Source: Streptomyces amritsarensis
GTDB taxonomy: Bacteria > Actinomycetota > Actinomycetes > Streptomycetales > Streptomycetaceae
DNA: 49,899 nucleotides
Assembly: GCF_001953875.1 (NCBI RefSeq)
Contig: NZ_MQUR01000059.1
Coordinates: forward strand, 1-49,899
Reading direction: 5' to 3'
In this document: in pieces, positions 15,932 through 24,540 of the stretch
Numbering within the stretch: position 1 is the first letter of the stretch
Layout of the letters: each line of letters opens with the position of its first letter
The notes under the pieces: generated by a model
Told to the model about the DNA's origin: nothing
Databases searched by the model: none
The model's input: only the letters and a program-made list of their open reading frames with translations
Translations under genes and position numbers: made by a program

Positions 15932-17105
15932 CACCCTCCTCGACTTCCCGTTCTCCGCACGTGGCGACCAACTCCCGCCCGAGGTTGAGCAGTTGCGCGA
16001 CGAGCCGGTCAAGCGCGTCCGTACGATAGCCGGTGACGAGGCCTGGCTCGTCTCGTCCTATGCGCTCTGCAAGCAGGTCCTCGAAGACCCGAGGTTCAGC
16101 CTGAAGGACACCTCGGCCCCCGGCGTGCCCCGGCAGTACGCGCTGACGATCCCGCCCGAGGTCGTCAACAACATGGGCAACATCACCGGTGCCGGCCTGC
16201 GCAAGGCCGTCCTCAAGGCGATCAACCCGAAGACCGGCAACCTCACCGGCTGGATGCGCGACCAGGCCGACAGCCTCGTCGACGGCCTCCTGCGCAGCGG
16301 TGCGCCGGTCGACCTGCGCGGCGCGTTCACCAACCCGTACGCGGAGAACCTCCACTGCCGCATCCTCGGCATCCCCGAGGCCGACGCCCCGCGACTGGCC
16401 GCCAGCCTCGACATCGCGTTCATGAACTCGGCCTGCCCCGTCACCGGCGCCAAGCTCAACTGGGACCGCGACATGGCCTACATGGTGGAGCGGCTCGACG
16501 ACCCGGCCACGGTCGGCCTGATGGCCGAGCTCGCCGCACTGCGCAAGGACCCCGACTACGCGCACCTGACGGACGAGATGCTGGCTGTCGTCGGCGTCAC
16601 GCTGTTCGGCGCCGGCGTCATCTCGACCATGGGCTTCCTGACCATGGCGATCGTCTCGCTCCTGCAGAACCCCGACGTGTGGGAGCAGCTGCGCAAGGCC
16701 CCGGAGAAGATCCCGGCCGCCGTGGACGAGCTCCTGCGCGTCAACCTGTCGATCGCCGACGGCCTGCCGCGGCTCGCACTGGAGGACGTCACCCTCGGCG
16801 ACGTCGAGGTCAAGAAGGGCGAGCTGCTGCTCGTCCTGGTCGAGGCCGCCAACACCGACCCGGCCGTGTACACCGACCCCCACGTCTTCGACATCGACCG
16901 CGCGAACGCCGCCACGCACCTGTCGTTCGGCGGCGGGCCGCACTACTGCCCGGCCACCGCGCTCGGCAAGCGGCACACGGAGATCGCCATCGAGGTGCTG
17001 CTGGAGAAGATGCCCAACCTCCAGCTGGCCGTGCCCTTCGACCAGCTCGTCTGGCGCACCCGTTTCATGAAGCGCCTGCCGGAGCGGCTCCCCGTCCTCT
17101 GGTAG
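15921..17105 (+). CDS. Cytochrome P450, CYP121-like (mycocyclosin-synthase type)
   Basis: This is a 394-residue soluble P450. It has the I-helix FGAGVIST (Ala231, Ser235 in place of the usual acid-alcohol pair), ELLR (Glu270-Arg273, the EXXR motif), and the haem loop FGGGPHYCPA with Cys343; the residue two after Cys is Ala, not the usual Gly. From MTADTLLDFPFSARGD to the tail RLPERLPVLW it parallels M. tuberculosis CYP121 as I remember it, including Asn84, Phe167 and Trp181 at substrate-contact positions. Met383-Lys384 replace CYP121 Gln385-Arg386. CYP121 couples the two tyrosine rings of cyclo(Tyr-Tyr); the same or a related oxidation is likely here. The ATG lies inside the CDPS 3' end with GAAGGAG upstream. 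A redox partner is not encoded nearby. Confidence 0.93.
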   Translation: MTADTLLDFPFSARGDQLPPEVEQLRDEPVKRVRTIAGDEAWLVSSYALCKQVLEDPRFSLKDTSAPGVPRQYALTIPPEVVNNMGNITGAGLRKAVLKAINPKTGNLTGWMRDQADSLVDGLLRSGAPVDLRGAFTNPYAENLHCRILGIPEADAPRLAASLDIAFMNSACPVTGAKLNWDRDMAYMVERLDDPATVGLMAELAALRKDPDYAHLTDEMLAVVGVTLFGAGVISTMGFLTMAIVSLLQNPDVWEQLRKAPEKIPAAVDELLRVNLSIADGLPRLALEDVTLGDVEVKKGELLLVLVEAANTDPAVYTDPHVFDIDRANAATHLSFGGGPHYCPATALGKRHTEIAIEVLLEKMPNLQLAVPFDQLVWRTRFMKRLPERLPVLW

Positions 17106-17141
17106 CGGTGTCGGCGCGCGGCGGCGCGTCCGCACGGTGAA

Positions 17142-17178
17142 GGCGGCCCCGGCCGGGGGGAATCCGGCCGGGGCCGCC
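17142..17178. terminator. Strong terminator between the P450 and the convergent hydrolase
   Basis: A perfect 15-bp GC stem (17142-17156 with 17164-17178) and a 7-nt loop lie 37 nt after the P450 stop. Confidence 0.75.
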
Positions 17179-17222
17179 GCTCGTGCACGGCGACCGGGTC
17201 CGTGCCAACGGTGCGGTCGGGG

Positions 17223-18101
17223 TCACCCCAGGAACGCCGCGGCGGCCGACACGAACCGGTCGGGGTCGTCCAGCCAGGGGTAGTGGCCCGCTCCCCGCTG
17301 GACGACGAGCGCGGCGTCGGGGAACAGCTCCGCGCATGCGGCGACCGACCCGGGCGGGCTGTTCAGGTCGAACTCCCCGGCGAGCATCAGCACCGGGGCC
17401 CGGAGGGCGGCGAGTCCCGCGCGGGTGGCTTCCGGGTCGAAGGCGCCCTCGGCCCCGAAGAGCGCGACGGCCTCCGGGTTGTCCGGGCGGCACGCCGAGT
17501 CGTGGCGCTGCGCGTCGGCGTCCCAACGACCGTGGAAGAAGGGCGCGATGGCGTCGCGGTCGGCGCCGCTGCCCTCGATGAGGGCCTCCAGCGCGGCGAA
17601 GGCCGCCGGGAACCACGGTTCGTCCGCCCGCAGCCGGGCGAGCTCCCGCCGGGTGTCCCCCGTGATCTCCGTGCCGACGGCCCGCATGCCCGGGGTGATC
17701 AGGGCGAGCCTGCCGATGCGGTCGGGGTGCCGGGCCGCGTACTGCATCGCGGGGTTCGCCCCGGCGGAGTGGGCGAGCAGGTCGATCCGGTCGAGGCCGA
17801 GGTGCTCGCGCAGGGCCTCGATGTCGTCGACGAGACGGTCGCTGCGGTAGGACGAGGTGTCCCGCGGAACGGCGGAGCGGCCGGTGCCGCGCAGGTCCAG
17901 GACGATCAGGCGGCGGTGGGCGGACAGGCCCCCGAGGTCGCCGAGGTAGGCGGAGTCCGCCGGGCCGCCGGGGACACAGACGAGCGGTTCGCCGCCGCCG
18001 TGGGTGCGGTAGGCGAGACGGGTCCCGTCGGGCGCGGTGAACGCGGACGCGTCGGAGGTGGAGGCGGATGGGGGCACAGGTGCGGGTGTGAGTGCGGCCA
18101 T
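17223..18101 (-). CDS. Alpha/beta-fold hydrolase
   Basis: This is a 292-residue single-domain hydrolase of the proline-iminopeptidase/haloperoxidase-like group. The N-terminal core has GTRLAYRTHGGGEPLVCVPG (oxyanion loop), the strand LIVLDLRGTGRS, and the nucleophile elbow in LLAHSAGANPAMQ (Ser in H-S-A-G). An acidic residue is in LAGEFDLNSP, and the catalytic His is in GAGHYPWLDDP. It is cytoplasmic and its substrate is unknown. The start is the ATG at 18099-18101, with AGGA about 8 nt upstream. It diverges from an HTH regulator around a 26-bp palindrome whose left edge is only 20 nt from this start, so that regulator probably controls it. Confidence 0.88.
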   Translation of the reverse strand: MAALTPAPVPPSASTSDASAFTAPDGTRLAYRTHGGGEPLVCVPGGPADSAYLGDLGGLSAHRRLIVLDLRGTGRSAVPRDTSSYRSDRLVDDIEALREHLGLDRIDLLAHSAGANPAMQYAARHPDRIGRLALITPGMRAVGTEITGDTRRELARLRADEPWFPAAFAALEALIEGSGADRDAIAPFFHGRWDADAQRHDSACRPDNPEAVALFGAEGAFDPEATRAGLAALRAPVLMLAGEFDLNSPPGSVAACAELFPDAALVVQRGAGHYPWLDDPDRFVSAAAAFLG

Positions 18102-18120
18102 GCGGCGGATCCTGACAGCT

Positions 18121-18146
18121 ATAACCACGTTGTACAACCTGGTTAT
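18121..18146. promoter_or_regulatory. 26-bp near-perfect palindrome (operator) between hydrolase and HTH genes
   Basis: ATAACCA (18121-18127) and TGGTTAT (18140-18146) flank the perfect core GTTGTACAAC (18129-18138). Only one pair, C:C at 18128/18139, fails to match. A further half-site, TATAACC, is at 18168-18174. This AT-rich island in GC-rich DNA is the evident control site for both divergent genes. Confidence 0.7.
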
Positions 18147-18194
18147 GACGTGGAGGTCCCCCGGGTGTATAACCGAGTCGTGGAAGGAGACGCA

Positions 18195-18782
18195 GTGCGG
18201 CAGGAACCGGGGGCGCTGAGCGAGGAACAGGCGGCGCGGATGCTCGCCGGCATGAACGAGGTCATCCGTGCGGGCGAGGAGATGCGCAGGCTGCGCACCG
18301 AGATGATCAGGCTGTTCGCCGGTTTCGGCTGGACGCAGGACAAGATCGCCCGGATCACGCAGATGAGCCAGCCCGCCGTGTCCAAGCAGATGACGCGGTT
18401 CGCGGCCGACGAGCCGCTGCCGCGGCTGGGAGTCGCTCTGCAGCAGCACGACGTGGCATGGCTCGAAGGGCGCCTGTGGGCGCTGGCGGAGGAGGTCGCC
18501 GAGACCCTGGACGCCGCGCGCTGCGCACGCTTCGTCGCCGCGCTCGCCAGGGGGCGCAGGCGCTTCACCCCGCAGAGCACCGACGAGTTGCGACGGCTGC
18601 TCGAAGCGGACCTGCGGCTCGGCGCCGCCGAACTGCCCGCCGCCTTCCGGACCGCCTACGACGAGATCAGCCGCGGCCTCGACACCGGTGCCGAGCCGGC
18701 CGGCCCCGCGTCGGCCGCGGCGTCGGTACGCCGGACCGTCGCCCGGCAGCTCCAGCGCGACCGGCTCAGGGGCGACGCCTGA
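18195..18782 (+). CDS. Helix-turn-helix regulator of unknown family
   Basis: This is a 195-residue protein. Residues ~30-70 (FAGFGWTQDKIARITQMSQPAVSKQM) form a clear HTH of the sigma-region-4/MarR-like kind, with QPAVSKQ as recognition helix. The C-terminal ~120 residues are helical, Arg/Ala-rich and not recognised. The start is the GTG at 18195 with GAAGGAGA 5 nt upstream. It probably binds the palindrome in front of its own gene and regulates itself and the divergent hydrolase. No ligand-binding domain is obvious. Confidence 0.75.
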   Translation: MRQEPGALSEEQAARMLAGMNEVIRAGEEMRRLRTEMIRLFAGFGWTQDKIARITQMSQPAVSKQMTRFAADEPLPRLGVALQQHDVAWLEGRLWALAEEVAETLDAARCARFVAALARGRRRFTPQSTDELRRLLEADLRLGAAELPAAFRTAYDEISRGLDTGAEPAGPASAAASVRRTVARQLQRDRLRGDA

Positions 18783-18807
18783 GCGGGAGCGGCCAACCGC
18801 CGGGCGG

Positions 18808-19206
18808 TCAGGGCTCGTCGTACCAGGAGAACGCCGCGATGCGCCAGCCCTGCGGGGTGCGGACGAACTGGATGGTCTTGGTGCCGCCGCCCTCGAACGG
18901 TTCGCCGTCCAGGATCCCCGATTTGCGGTACCCACCGAACCGCGACGCGATGTCGCCCGCGATCTCGGTCCGTTCGGACGTCTCCCACTCGGCGAACTCC
19001 ACCAGCCGGCCGCCGGCCAGCAGCTCCTCGCGGGGCGCGATGAACTCGTCCACGGTGTAGGCCGTGAACCGCGGGCCGGTCATGACGATGACGGCGCCCG
19101 GCAGTGCGAGCCGGCGGATCCGTGCCACGTCGGCGGGCTTGCCGCCCCGGTTGTCGAAGGAGCCGAAGAACTCGGCGGTCACCATGTCGATCTCGGCCTT
19201 GGACAT
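18808..19206 (-). CDS. SnoaL/NTF2-like domain protein (DUF4440-like)
   Basis: This is a 132-residue single-domain protein. The layout is an N-terminal helix (KAEIDMVTAEFFGSFDN), a central IRRLALPGAVIVMTGPRFTAY region and C-terminal strands ending in TPQGWRIAAFSWYDEP. The final G-W-R-I-A-A-F-S is typical of NTF2-like SnoaL/DUF4440 proteins, which serve as small ligand-binding or isomerase folds. Specific activity cannot be inferred. The start is the ATG at 19204-19206. It is convergent with the HTH regulator. Confidence 0.75.
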   Translation of the reverse strand: MSKAEIDMVTAEFFGSFDNRGGKPADVARIRRLALPGAVIVMTGPRFTAYTVDEFIAPREELLAGGRLVEFAEWETSERTEIAGDIASRFGGYRKSGILDGEPFEGGGTKTIQFVRTPQGWRIAAFSWYDEP

Positions 19207-19389
19207 GCACGCGACATTAATTCGCCGGAGCCGCCGTCCGCAATCGCCCAGGGTCCCCCGACGGTGCGCCGCGGCCGTTTCCCGGCGCGCACATCCGCGC
19301 CTGCCTGGAGACGGGCCCTCGCGCCCCCGATGGCCGCGGACCGGCTCGCGGTGCTCCTCCTGCGGCGGCCGCGCCCGCAGGCGGGGCGG

Positions 19390-20184
19390 TCAGGCCGCGA
19401 CGGCCGTGGTGACCACCAGGGGCGGCCTGGCCCGCTCCGCCGACCACGGGCGGGCGGCGACGAGGTCCGGGGCGGCGACGGTGAGCACCTCCTGCACCGA
19501 CGGGCGGTGCTGGACGACGTCGCGGAAGCGGGCACGCTCCAGCAGCACCGGGTAGAGGCCGACGGGCCACGCGTGGTTGCGCATCCGCTGCCAGGTCCCG
19601 TCGGTGCGCCGCAGCCGGACCGTCACCTCCTCGCCCGGCGCGTACGCCTCGCCCGGCTCGCCGATCCGCAGCGAGGCGTACTCGGTGCCGCTGCAGGCGG
19701 GATCGGTGGTCAGCAGGACGAACGGGGCGTGCGGCCGCAGCAGCCGGCGGATCTCGGTGAACACGCCGAGCAGGGCGTCCTGGGTGGGCAGGGACGCCAG
19801 TACGTGGTTGCACATCACCGCGTCCGCGCAGCCGTCGGGCAGGCCCGTCACCCGCCCGTTCTCGACCAGGTGGAAGCCCGCCACCGCGGTCGCCGAGGCG
19901 CGGGCCAGCTCCAGCATCTGCGGGGAGGTGTCGGCGCCCAGCACCCGGGCCCCCAGCACGCGGGCCGCGTGGTCGGCCACCCGGCCCGGCCCGCACCCGT
20001 AGTCCACCAGGACCTGACCGGCGCCGATGCGGCCGGCCAGTTCCCGCAGGACGAACGGGTAGCCGAGGAGCCAGTCCGTGGCGGCTTCGACCGCCGCGAA
20101 CGCCTGCGCCCCTTCTCGGCCGGACCAGGCGGGGCCCTCTGGGGTGCCGCCGCTCGGCCCGGGTTGCTGCGACCTGTCGCTCAC
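19390..20184 (-). CDS. Class I SAM-dependent methyltransferase
   Basis: This is a 264-residue protein. Motif I is VLVDYGCGPGRVADHAARVL (about residues 57-76), followed by the acidic VLGADTSPQM (motif II) and an ADAVMCNHVLASLP post-I segment. The C-terminal part (RMRNHAWPVGLYPVLLERA) resembles small-molecule methyltransferases. The acceptor is unknown. The GTG at 20182-20184 is the first usable start; the first ~30 residues are Pro/Gly-rich. It is not in an obvious biosynthetic cluster. Confidence 0.87.
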   Translation of the reverse strand: MSDRSQQPGPSGGTPEGPAWSGREGAQAFAAVEAATDWLLGYPFVLRELAGRIGAGQVLVDYGCGPGRVADHAARVLGARVLGADTSPQMLELARASATAVAGFHLVENGRVTGLPDGCADAVMCNHVLASLPTQDALLGVFTEIRRLLRPHAPFVLLTTDPACSGTEYASLRIGEPGEAYAPGEEVTVRLRRTDGTWQRMRNHAWPVGLYPVLLERARFRDVVQHRPSVQEVLTVAAPDLVAARPWSAERARPPLVVTTAVAA

Positions 20185-20245
20185 AGCCCCACTATCGGCC
20201 CGCGACGACCCTACGGCACCCGCACGACACGGCCGCGGGCATGCC

Positions 20246-20770
20246 TCAGAGGGTGATCCAGTAGCGGCGCTTGGGGCCGATCAGGGTTTCGCGTACGTCC
20301 TCCAGGACGCCGCCGCACCGCTCGATGGTGCGCACGGAGCCTTCGTTTCCAGGGTCGCAGGTGAGCAGGACCCGGTCCATCCCGAGCACGCGCGCCTCGT
20401 GGAGGACGGCGGACAGGGCCCAGCCGGCCAGGCCCCGCCGGCGGGCCGAGGGCCGGATGCCGTAGCCGATGTGGCCGCCGGCGTCGAGGAGGAAGCCGTT
20501 GAGGTAGTGGCGCAGGTCGATGGCGCCGAGGTAGGTGTCTCCCTCGGTGATCCACCAGTACGTCGCGTGGACGCGCCCGTGGTCGACCGGCACCGTGCGG
20601 TCCGCGTACCGGCGCAGCTTCTGCGTCCAGGCGGTGAAGCCCTCCGTGCTGTCGACGTCGTCGTCGAAGCCGAGCCCCGCGCCGTCCATGGGGGCGTCGG
20701 GCCCCCACTCCTGCTGTGCGGCGGTCCAGGATCCGTGCAGGTGGGGGGTGGGGGCGATGAGCTGGGGCAT
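20246..20770 (-). CDS. GNAT-family N-acetyltransferase
   Basis: This is a 174-residue GCN5-related acetyltransferase. The acetyl-CoA loop is in GGHIGYGIRPSARRRGLAG (Q/R-x-x-G-x-G/A motif as R-R-R-G-L-A), followed by a helix and the strand MDRVLLTCDPGNEGS, with an asparagine-containing motif B and the late strand ETLIGPKRRYWI. YWWITEGDTYLGAIDLRHYL is the beta-2/3 region. The target is unknown. The start is the ATG at 20768-20770; a poor ribosome site leaves some doubt. It is transcribed separately from its neighbours. Confidence 0.87.
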   Translation of the reverse strand: MPQLIAPTPHLHGSWTAAQQEWGPDAPMDGAGLGFDDDVDSTEGFTAWTQKLRRYADRTVPVDHGRVHATYWWITEGDTYLGAIDLRHYLNGFLLDAGGHIGYGIRPSARRRGLAGWALSAVLHEARVLGMDRVLLTCDPGNEGSVRTIERCGGVLEDVRETLIGPKRRYWITL

Positions 20771-20831
20771 GCCTGGGACCCTAACAGTCGGATCATCCGA
20801 CGTGTTCTGCCCGGCAGGGGGCGCGGGTCCG

Positions 20832-22061
20832 TCAGCCGGATTTCGGCTCGGACGGCTTGTGGCCGGGGTAGACGTTGTCGGGGCTGACGATGCTGGTGAT
20901 CGCCTCACCGAAGAGCGTGCTGGGTTCCTGGCCGTCGTGGAGGATGTCGGTGTTGAGGATGACGACCAGGGTCGCCTGCGCCTGCGGCAGGTACACGCCG
21001 AGGCTCTCGTAGCCCGGGAGCGAGCCGTTGTGGCCGATCCACCCCTGGACGTCGAAGAGGCCCAGGCCGTAGCCGGCGCCGGGGATGCCGACGGAGGTGG
21101 TCTTCAGGCGCTGGGCCTGCGTCGCGGGCGTCAGGAGGGTGCCGGTGGCGAGGGTGCGCGCCCAGCTGCGCAGGTTCTGCAGGTCGGAGATCATCGCGCC
21201 GGCCGCCCAGGCCCAGGAAGGGTTCCAGTCGGTGGACACTTCCACCTTCCCGGACGCGGTCTGGTCGGTGTAGCCCTGCGCGTGCGGTGCGGGGAACTCG
21301 GGGCCGGTCGGGAAGAAGGTGCGGCGCAGTCCGGCCGCCGCCACGACGTCCTTGTCGATGACCTCGGCGAGCGGGCGGCCGGTGACCTTCTCGATCACCA
21401 GGCCGAGCAGGATCAGGTTGGTGTTCGAGTACTGGAACTTCGCGTCCGGAGCGAACTGCACCGGGTGCTTGAAGGAGTAGTCGAGCAACTCCTGCGGTGT
21501 GAACGGGCGGTCGGGGTCGGTGGTGAACGCCTTGTCGAAGTCCGGGTCCTCGCTGTAGTTGAACAGCCCGCTGCGCATCCCGGCCAGTTCGCGCAGGGTG
21601 ATGAGGTCGCCGTTGGGGACCCCGGAGATGTAGTCGCCGATGGGGTCGTCGAGACCGACCCTGCCCTGGTCGACCAGCTGGAGGAGGGCCGTGACCGTGA
21701 ACGTCTTGGTCTGGCTGCCGATGCGGGTGTTGAAGTCGGTCCGCATGGGCGCGCCGGTCGCCTTGTCCGCCACGCCGAAGGCCTTCACGTAGCTGCCCTT
21801 GCCGGGTGCCCACAGCCCCACGATCACGCCGGGCACCTGGGCCTCGCGCATGACCTGCCGTACGGCGGCGTCGAGTTGGAGCGCGACGGCCGGGGTGATC
21901 TGTTTGAACTCCCCGCCCGCGTCCGGGGACGGGGTGGCGGAAACGGACGGCCCGGGGGTGGGCGCCCCGTAGGCGGGGGCCGTGACGGCCCCGGTGAGGA
22001 GCAGGCCCGCCGCGGCGGTGGCCGCGCAGGCCCGGCGAAGCCGTATGTGCGTCGTTTTCAC
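20832..22061 (-). CDS. Secreted serine hydrolase / D-Ala-D-Ala carboxypeptidase-like (class C beta-lactamase fold)
   Basis: This is a 409-residue exported enzyme. It has a signal peptide at residues 1-33 (KTTHIRLRR, hydrophobic core, A-Y-G-A) and then a Pro/Ser linker. The active-site motifs are S-Q-T-K (Ser-x-x-Lys) in RIGSQTKTFTVTALL, Y-S-N in FQYSNTNLILLGL, and H-N-G in WIGHNGSLPGYES. It matches the R61-type D,D-peptidase/esterase family (S12). The GTG at 22059-22061 has GGAGG 5 nt upstream; the TTG immediately before it is too close to the ribosome site. The role is probably in the cell wall or in ester/peptide hydrolysis outside the cell. Confidence 0.9.
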   Translation of the reverse strand: MKTTHIRLRRACAATAAAGLLLTGAVTAPAYGAPTPGPSVSATPSPDAGGEFKQITPAVALQLDAAVRQVMREAQVPGVIVGLWAPGKGSYVKAFGVADKATGAPMRTDFNTRIGSQTKTFTVTALLQLVDQGRVGLDDPIGDYISGVPNGDLITLRELAGMRSGLFNYSEDPDFDKAFTTDPDRPFTPQELLDYSFKHPVQFAPDAKFQYSNTNLILLGLVIEKVTGRPLAEVIDKDVVAAAGLRRTFFPTGPEFPAPHAQGYTDQTASGKVEVSTDWNPSWAWAAGAMISDLQNLRSWARTLATGTLLTPATQAQRLKTTSVGIPGAGYGLGLFDVQGWIGHNGSLPGYESLGVYLPQAQATLVVILNTDILHDGQEPSTLFGEAITSIVSPDNVYPGHKPSEPKSG

Positions 22062-22200
22062 CAATGCCTCCTGCGGTACGGGGACCAGGGCACGGCATAC
22101 ACGGTCAGGCTAGGCCCGTACGGCCGCGGCCGCGAGGCGAGCCCGCCGGCGCTCCTGGGAACTGCCCGGCGGGACGCGGCCTGATCCGCAGGAGACGGCC

Positions 22201-24288
22201 TCAGGCGAGGGACCGGGCGCGGGCGATGACGAGGGCCACGTCGTCGTGGTCGTCGTGGCGGCGCAGGGAGTCCAGGAGGCGGTCGCAGGTCTCCTCCAGA
22301 GGGCGCCCGGTGTCGGCGAGCAGGTCCAGGAGGAGGTCGAGCCGTTCGTCGATGGGCTGGTCGCGCGTCTCGACCAGGCCGTCCGTGTAGAGGACCAGTT
22401 GGTCGCCGGGCGCCATGGCGACGGTGGTGGCCTCGAAGGGGATGCCGCCCACGCCCAGGGGCGCTCCGGTGGGCAGGTCGAGCAGTCGGGGCGCCTGGCC
22501 TGCGCGGATGAGCACGGGCGGGAGGTGTCCGGCGACGGCGATGCGGCATTGCGCACGGTGCGGGTCGTGGACGACGTAGACGCAGGTGGCGATGGTCTCC
22601 TCGAGGGCGGCCGTGGTGCGGTCCAGCTGTTGGAGGACCTGTGGCGGGTCGAGGGCGAGTTCGGCGAGGGTGCGGGTCGCGGTGCGCAACTGCCCCATGC
22701 TGGCGGCGGCGTTGATGCCGCTGCCCATGACGTCGCCGATGACGAGGACGGTGGTGTCGTCCGGTCCGGCGATCGCGTCGAACCAGTCGCCGCCGATCTC
22801 GCTGCTGGCTGCGGCGGGCCGGTAGCGGGAGGCGACCTCCAGGCCGGGCGTGGGCGGCGGGTGGTGGGGCAGGAGGTGGTGCTGGAGTGCGAGGGCGGTG
22901 TGGTGCGCGTTGCGGTACCAGCGGGCGTTGTCGATGCACACGGCGGCGCGCGCGGCCAGTTCGCCGGCCAGCACGATGTCGTCGTCGTTGAACGGCAGCG
23001 GGTTGCGGGTGCGTTTGAGGTCGAGGGCGCCGAGGACCTCGCCGCGCGCGATCAGGGGCACGGCCAGGTAGGAGCGCAGGCCGGCGCGGGTCAGGAGGGA
23101 GGCGGCGTTGCTGTCTCGGGCGATCCGGGAGATGTCCCTGGCCTGCACGTGGGCGACGAGGACCGGGTGGCCGGTGGTCACGGACTGGGTGACGAGCCGG
23201 TCGGCGGCGTAGCGGGCGATGTCCCCCGGGGGGTCAGCGGCGCGGACGGCCTCGCTGGGGTAGGCGGCCGCGACTGCGAGGGCGCGGAACACGGCCGGCT
23301 CGTGGGCGGACGACCTGAGGGTGGGCCGGCCTTCGAGGACCGAGTCGAGGATGTCGACGGCTGCGATGTCGGCGAGCTCGGGCACGACGACGTCCGCGAG
23401 CTCGCGCGCGGTCTGGTCGAGGTCGAGGGTGGTGCCGATGCGGACGGTGGCGTCGGCGATCAGGGCGAGGCGGCGGCGGCTGCGGGCGATCTCGAGGGCC
23501 GCCTGGTGACTCTGGGTGACGTCGACCACGGAGGTGGCCAGTCCGAGGACCCGCCCGGTGGCGTCCTCCAGCCGGTAGTAGGACACCGACCAGGCGTGTT
23601 CGGCGCGGTGCCCGCCGTGGGTGCGGCCGGCCGTGAACTGCTCCAGCAGCGGCGTGCCGGTCGCCAGGACCTGGCGCATCGCCGACTCGGCGGCCTCCGT
23701 GTCGTCGAGGAAGGACAGTGCCTCCCGCACGCCGCGGCCGATGTGCTCGGAGGCGGGCAGCCCGTTGATCCGCTCCAGCGTGGGGTTGACCAGGACGTAG
23801 CGCAGTTCGGTGTCCAGGACCGCGAGTCCGATCGGGGACTGGGCCACCAGGCGGGCGGACAGGGCGAGGTCCCGCTCCAGCTGCCGCAGTGTCGTGCGGT
23901 CGGTCGCGATGCCCAGGGCGTACAGGTCGCCGTGCTCGTCCTGCAGCCGCATGTTGCGGAACTCCACCAGGCGGGTGCTGCCGTCCTTGTGCCGTACCGG
24001 GAAGGCGCCCGCCCAGTCGCCGGCGCCGCCCATGACCCGGGCGAACAGCTCCGAGACCAGACCCACGTGCTGGGTGTCGGCCAGCAGCCGGGCGGCGGGC
24101 TGGCCCAGCGCCTCGGCCGCCGTCCAGCCGAACAGCTGCTCGGCCTGCGGGCTCCACAGGGCGACCCGGCCTTCGGCGTCGAGGACGACGGCCGCCACGT
24201 TGAGGACGTCGAGCAGCCCGCTGGGCGGGGCGATCCCGGCCGCGGCAGGCTGCCTCCCACTGGCCCCCGACCCGTCGATCGCACCCAT
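22201..24288 (-). CDS. PAS-PAS-GAF-PP2C (SpoIIE-type) phosphatase
   Basis: This is a 695-residue cytoplasmic signalling protein. PAS 1 is at ~25-130 (LNVAAVVLDAEGRVALWSP) and PAS 2 at ~145-265 (QSPIGLAVLDTELRYVLVNP). GAF is at ~285-445 (TRAGLRSYLAVPLIARGEVL). The PP2C domain is at ~485-690 with GGDWFDA, VIGDVMGSG, LYTDGLVE and DDVALV carrying the metal-binding aspartates. Such phosphatases dephosphorylate STAS antagonists in SigB-type partner switching, so it could feed the module at 3646-5421; the partner is inferred. The start is the ATG at 24286-24288, behind GGGAG. Confidence 0.94.
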   Translation of the reverse strand: MGAIDGSGASGRQPAAAGIAPPSGLLDVLNVAAVVLDAEGRVALWSPQAEQLFGWTAAEALGQPAARLLADTQHVGLVSELFARVMGGAGDWAGAFPVRHKDGSTRLVEFRNMRLQDEHGDLYALGIATDRTTLRQLERDLALSARLVAQSPIGLAVLDTELRYVLVNPTLERINGLPASEHIGRGVREALSFLDDTEAAESAMRQVLATGTPLLEQFTAGRTHGGHRAEHAWSVSYYRLEDATGRVLGLATSVVDVTQSHQAALEIARSRRRLALIADATVRIGTTLDLDQTARELADVVVPELADIAAVDILDSVLEGRPTLRSSAHEPAVFRALAVAAAYPSEAVRAADPPGDIARYAADRLVTQSVTTGHPVLVAHVQARDISRIARDSNAASLLTRAGLRSYLAVPLIARGEVLGALDLKRTRNPLPFNDDDIVLAGELAARAAVCIDNARWYRNAHHTALALQHHLLPHHPPPTPGLEVASRYRPAAASSEIGGDWFDAIAGPDDTTVLVIGDVMGSGINAAASMGQLRTATRTLAELALDPPQVLQQLDRTTAALEETIATCVYVVHDPHRAQCRIAVAGHLPPVLIRAGQAPRLLDLPTGAPLGVGGIPFEATTVAMAPGDQLVLYTDGLVETRDQPIDERLDLLLDLLADTGRPLEETCDRLLDSLRRHDDHDDVALVIARARSLA

Positions 24289-24523
24289 CGGCGTTGCTCC
24301 CTTCCGCCGCCGTCGGCCCGGCGGCCACCTGCGGCGGCCCGCCCGGGCCCGGTCCGGGCGGGCCGGGGCGCACGGTTACCTCTCATCGTCCCCCCGAAAC
24401 CGCCGGGAAGCGTCCGGAGCGACCGTGGGGCGCCCGGCCCGCGCCACCGGACGCGGGCCGCCGCCACCGCCGGAGCCGCCGGCGCCGTCGGGCCGCGGGA
24501 GCTGTCGGAGGGCGCGCCGGCGA

Positions 24524-24529
24524 CCGCGT
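24524..24529 (+). promoter_or_regulatory. TAGGCT -10 element implying a leaderless transcript
   Basis: TAGGCT ends about 11 nt before the ATG at 24541, with no ribosome binding site between, so transcription would begin only a few bases from or at the start codon. Similar -10-like spacings precede 45259 (minus; TACTCT) and 45681 (TACGCT). Confidence 0.35.
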
Positions 24530-24540
24530 AGGCTCGGCGG

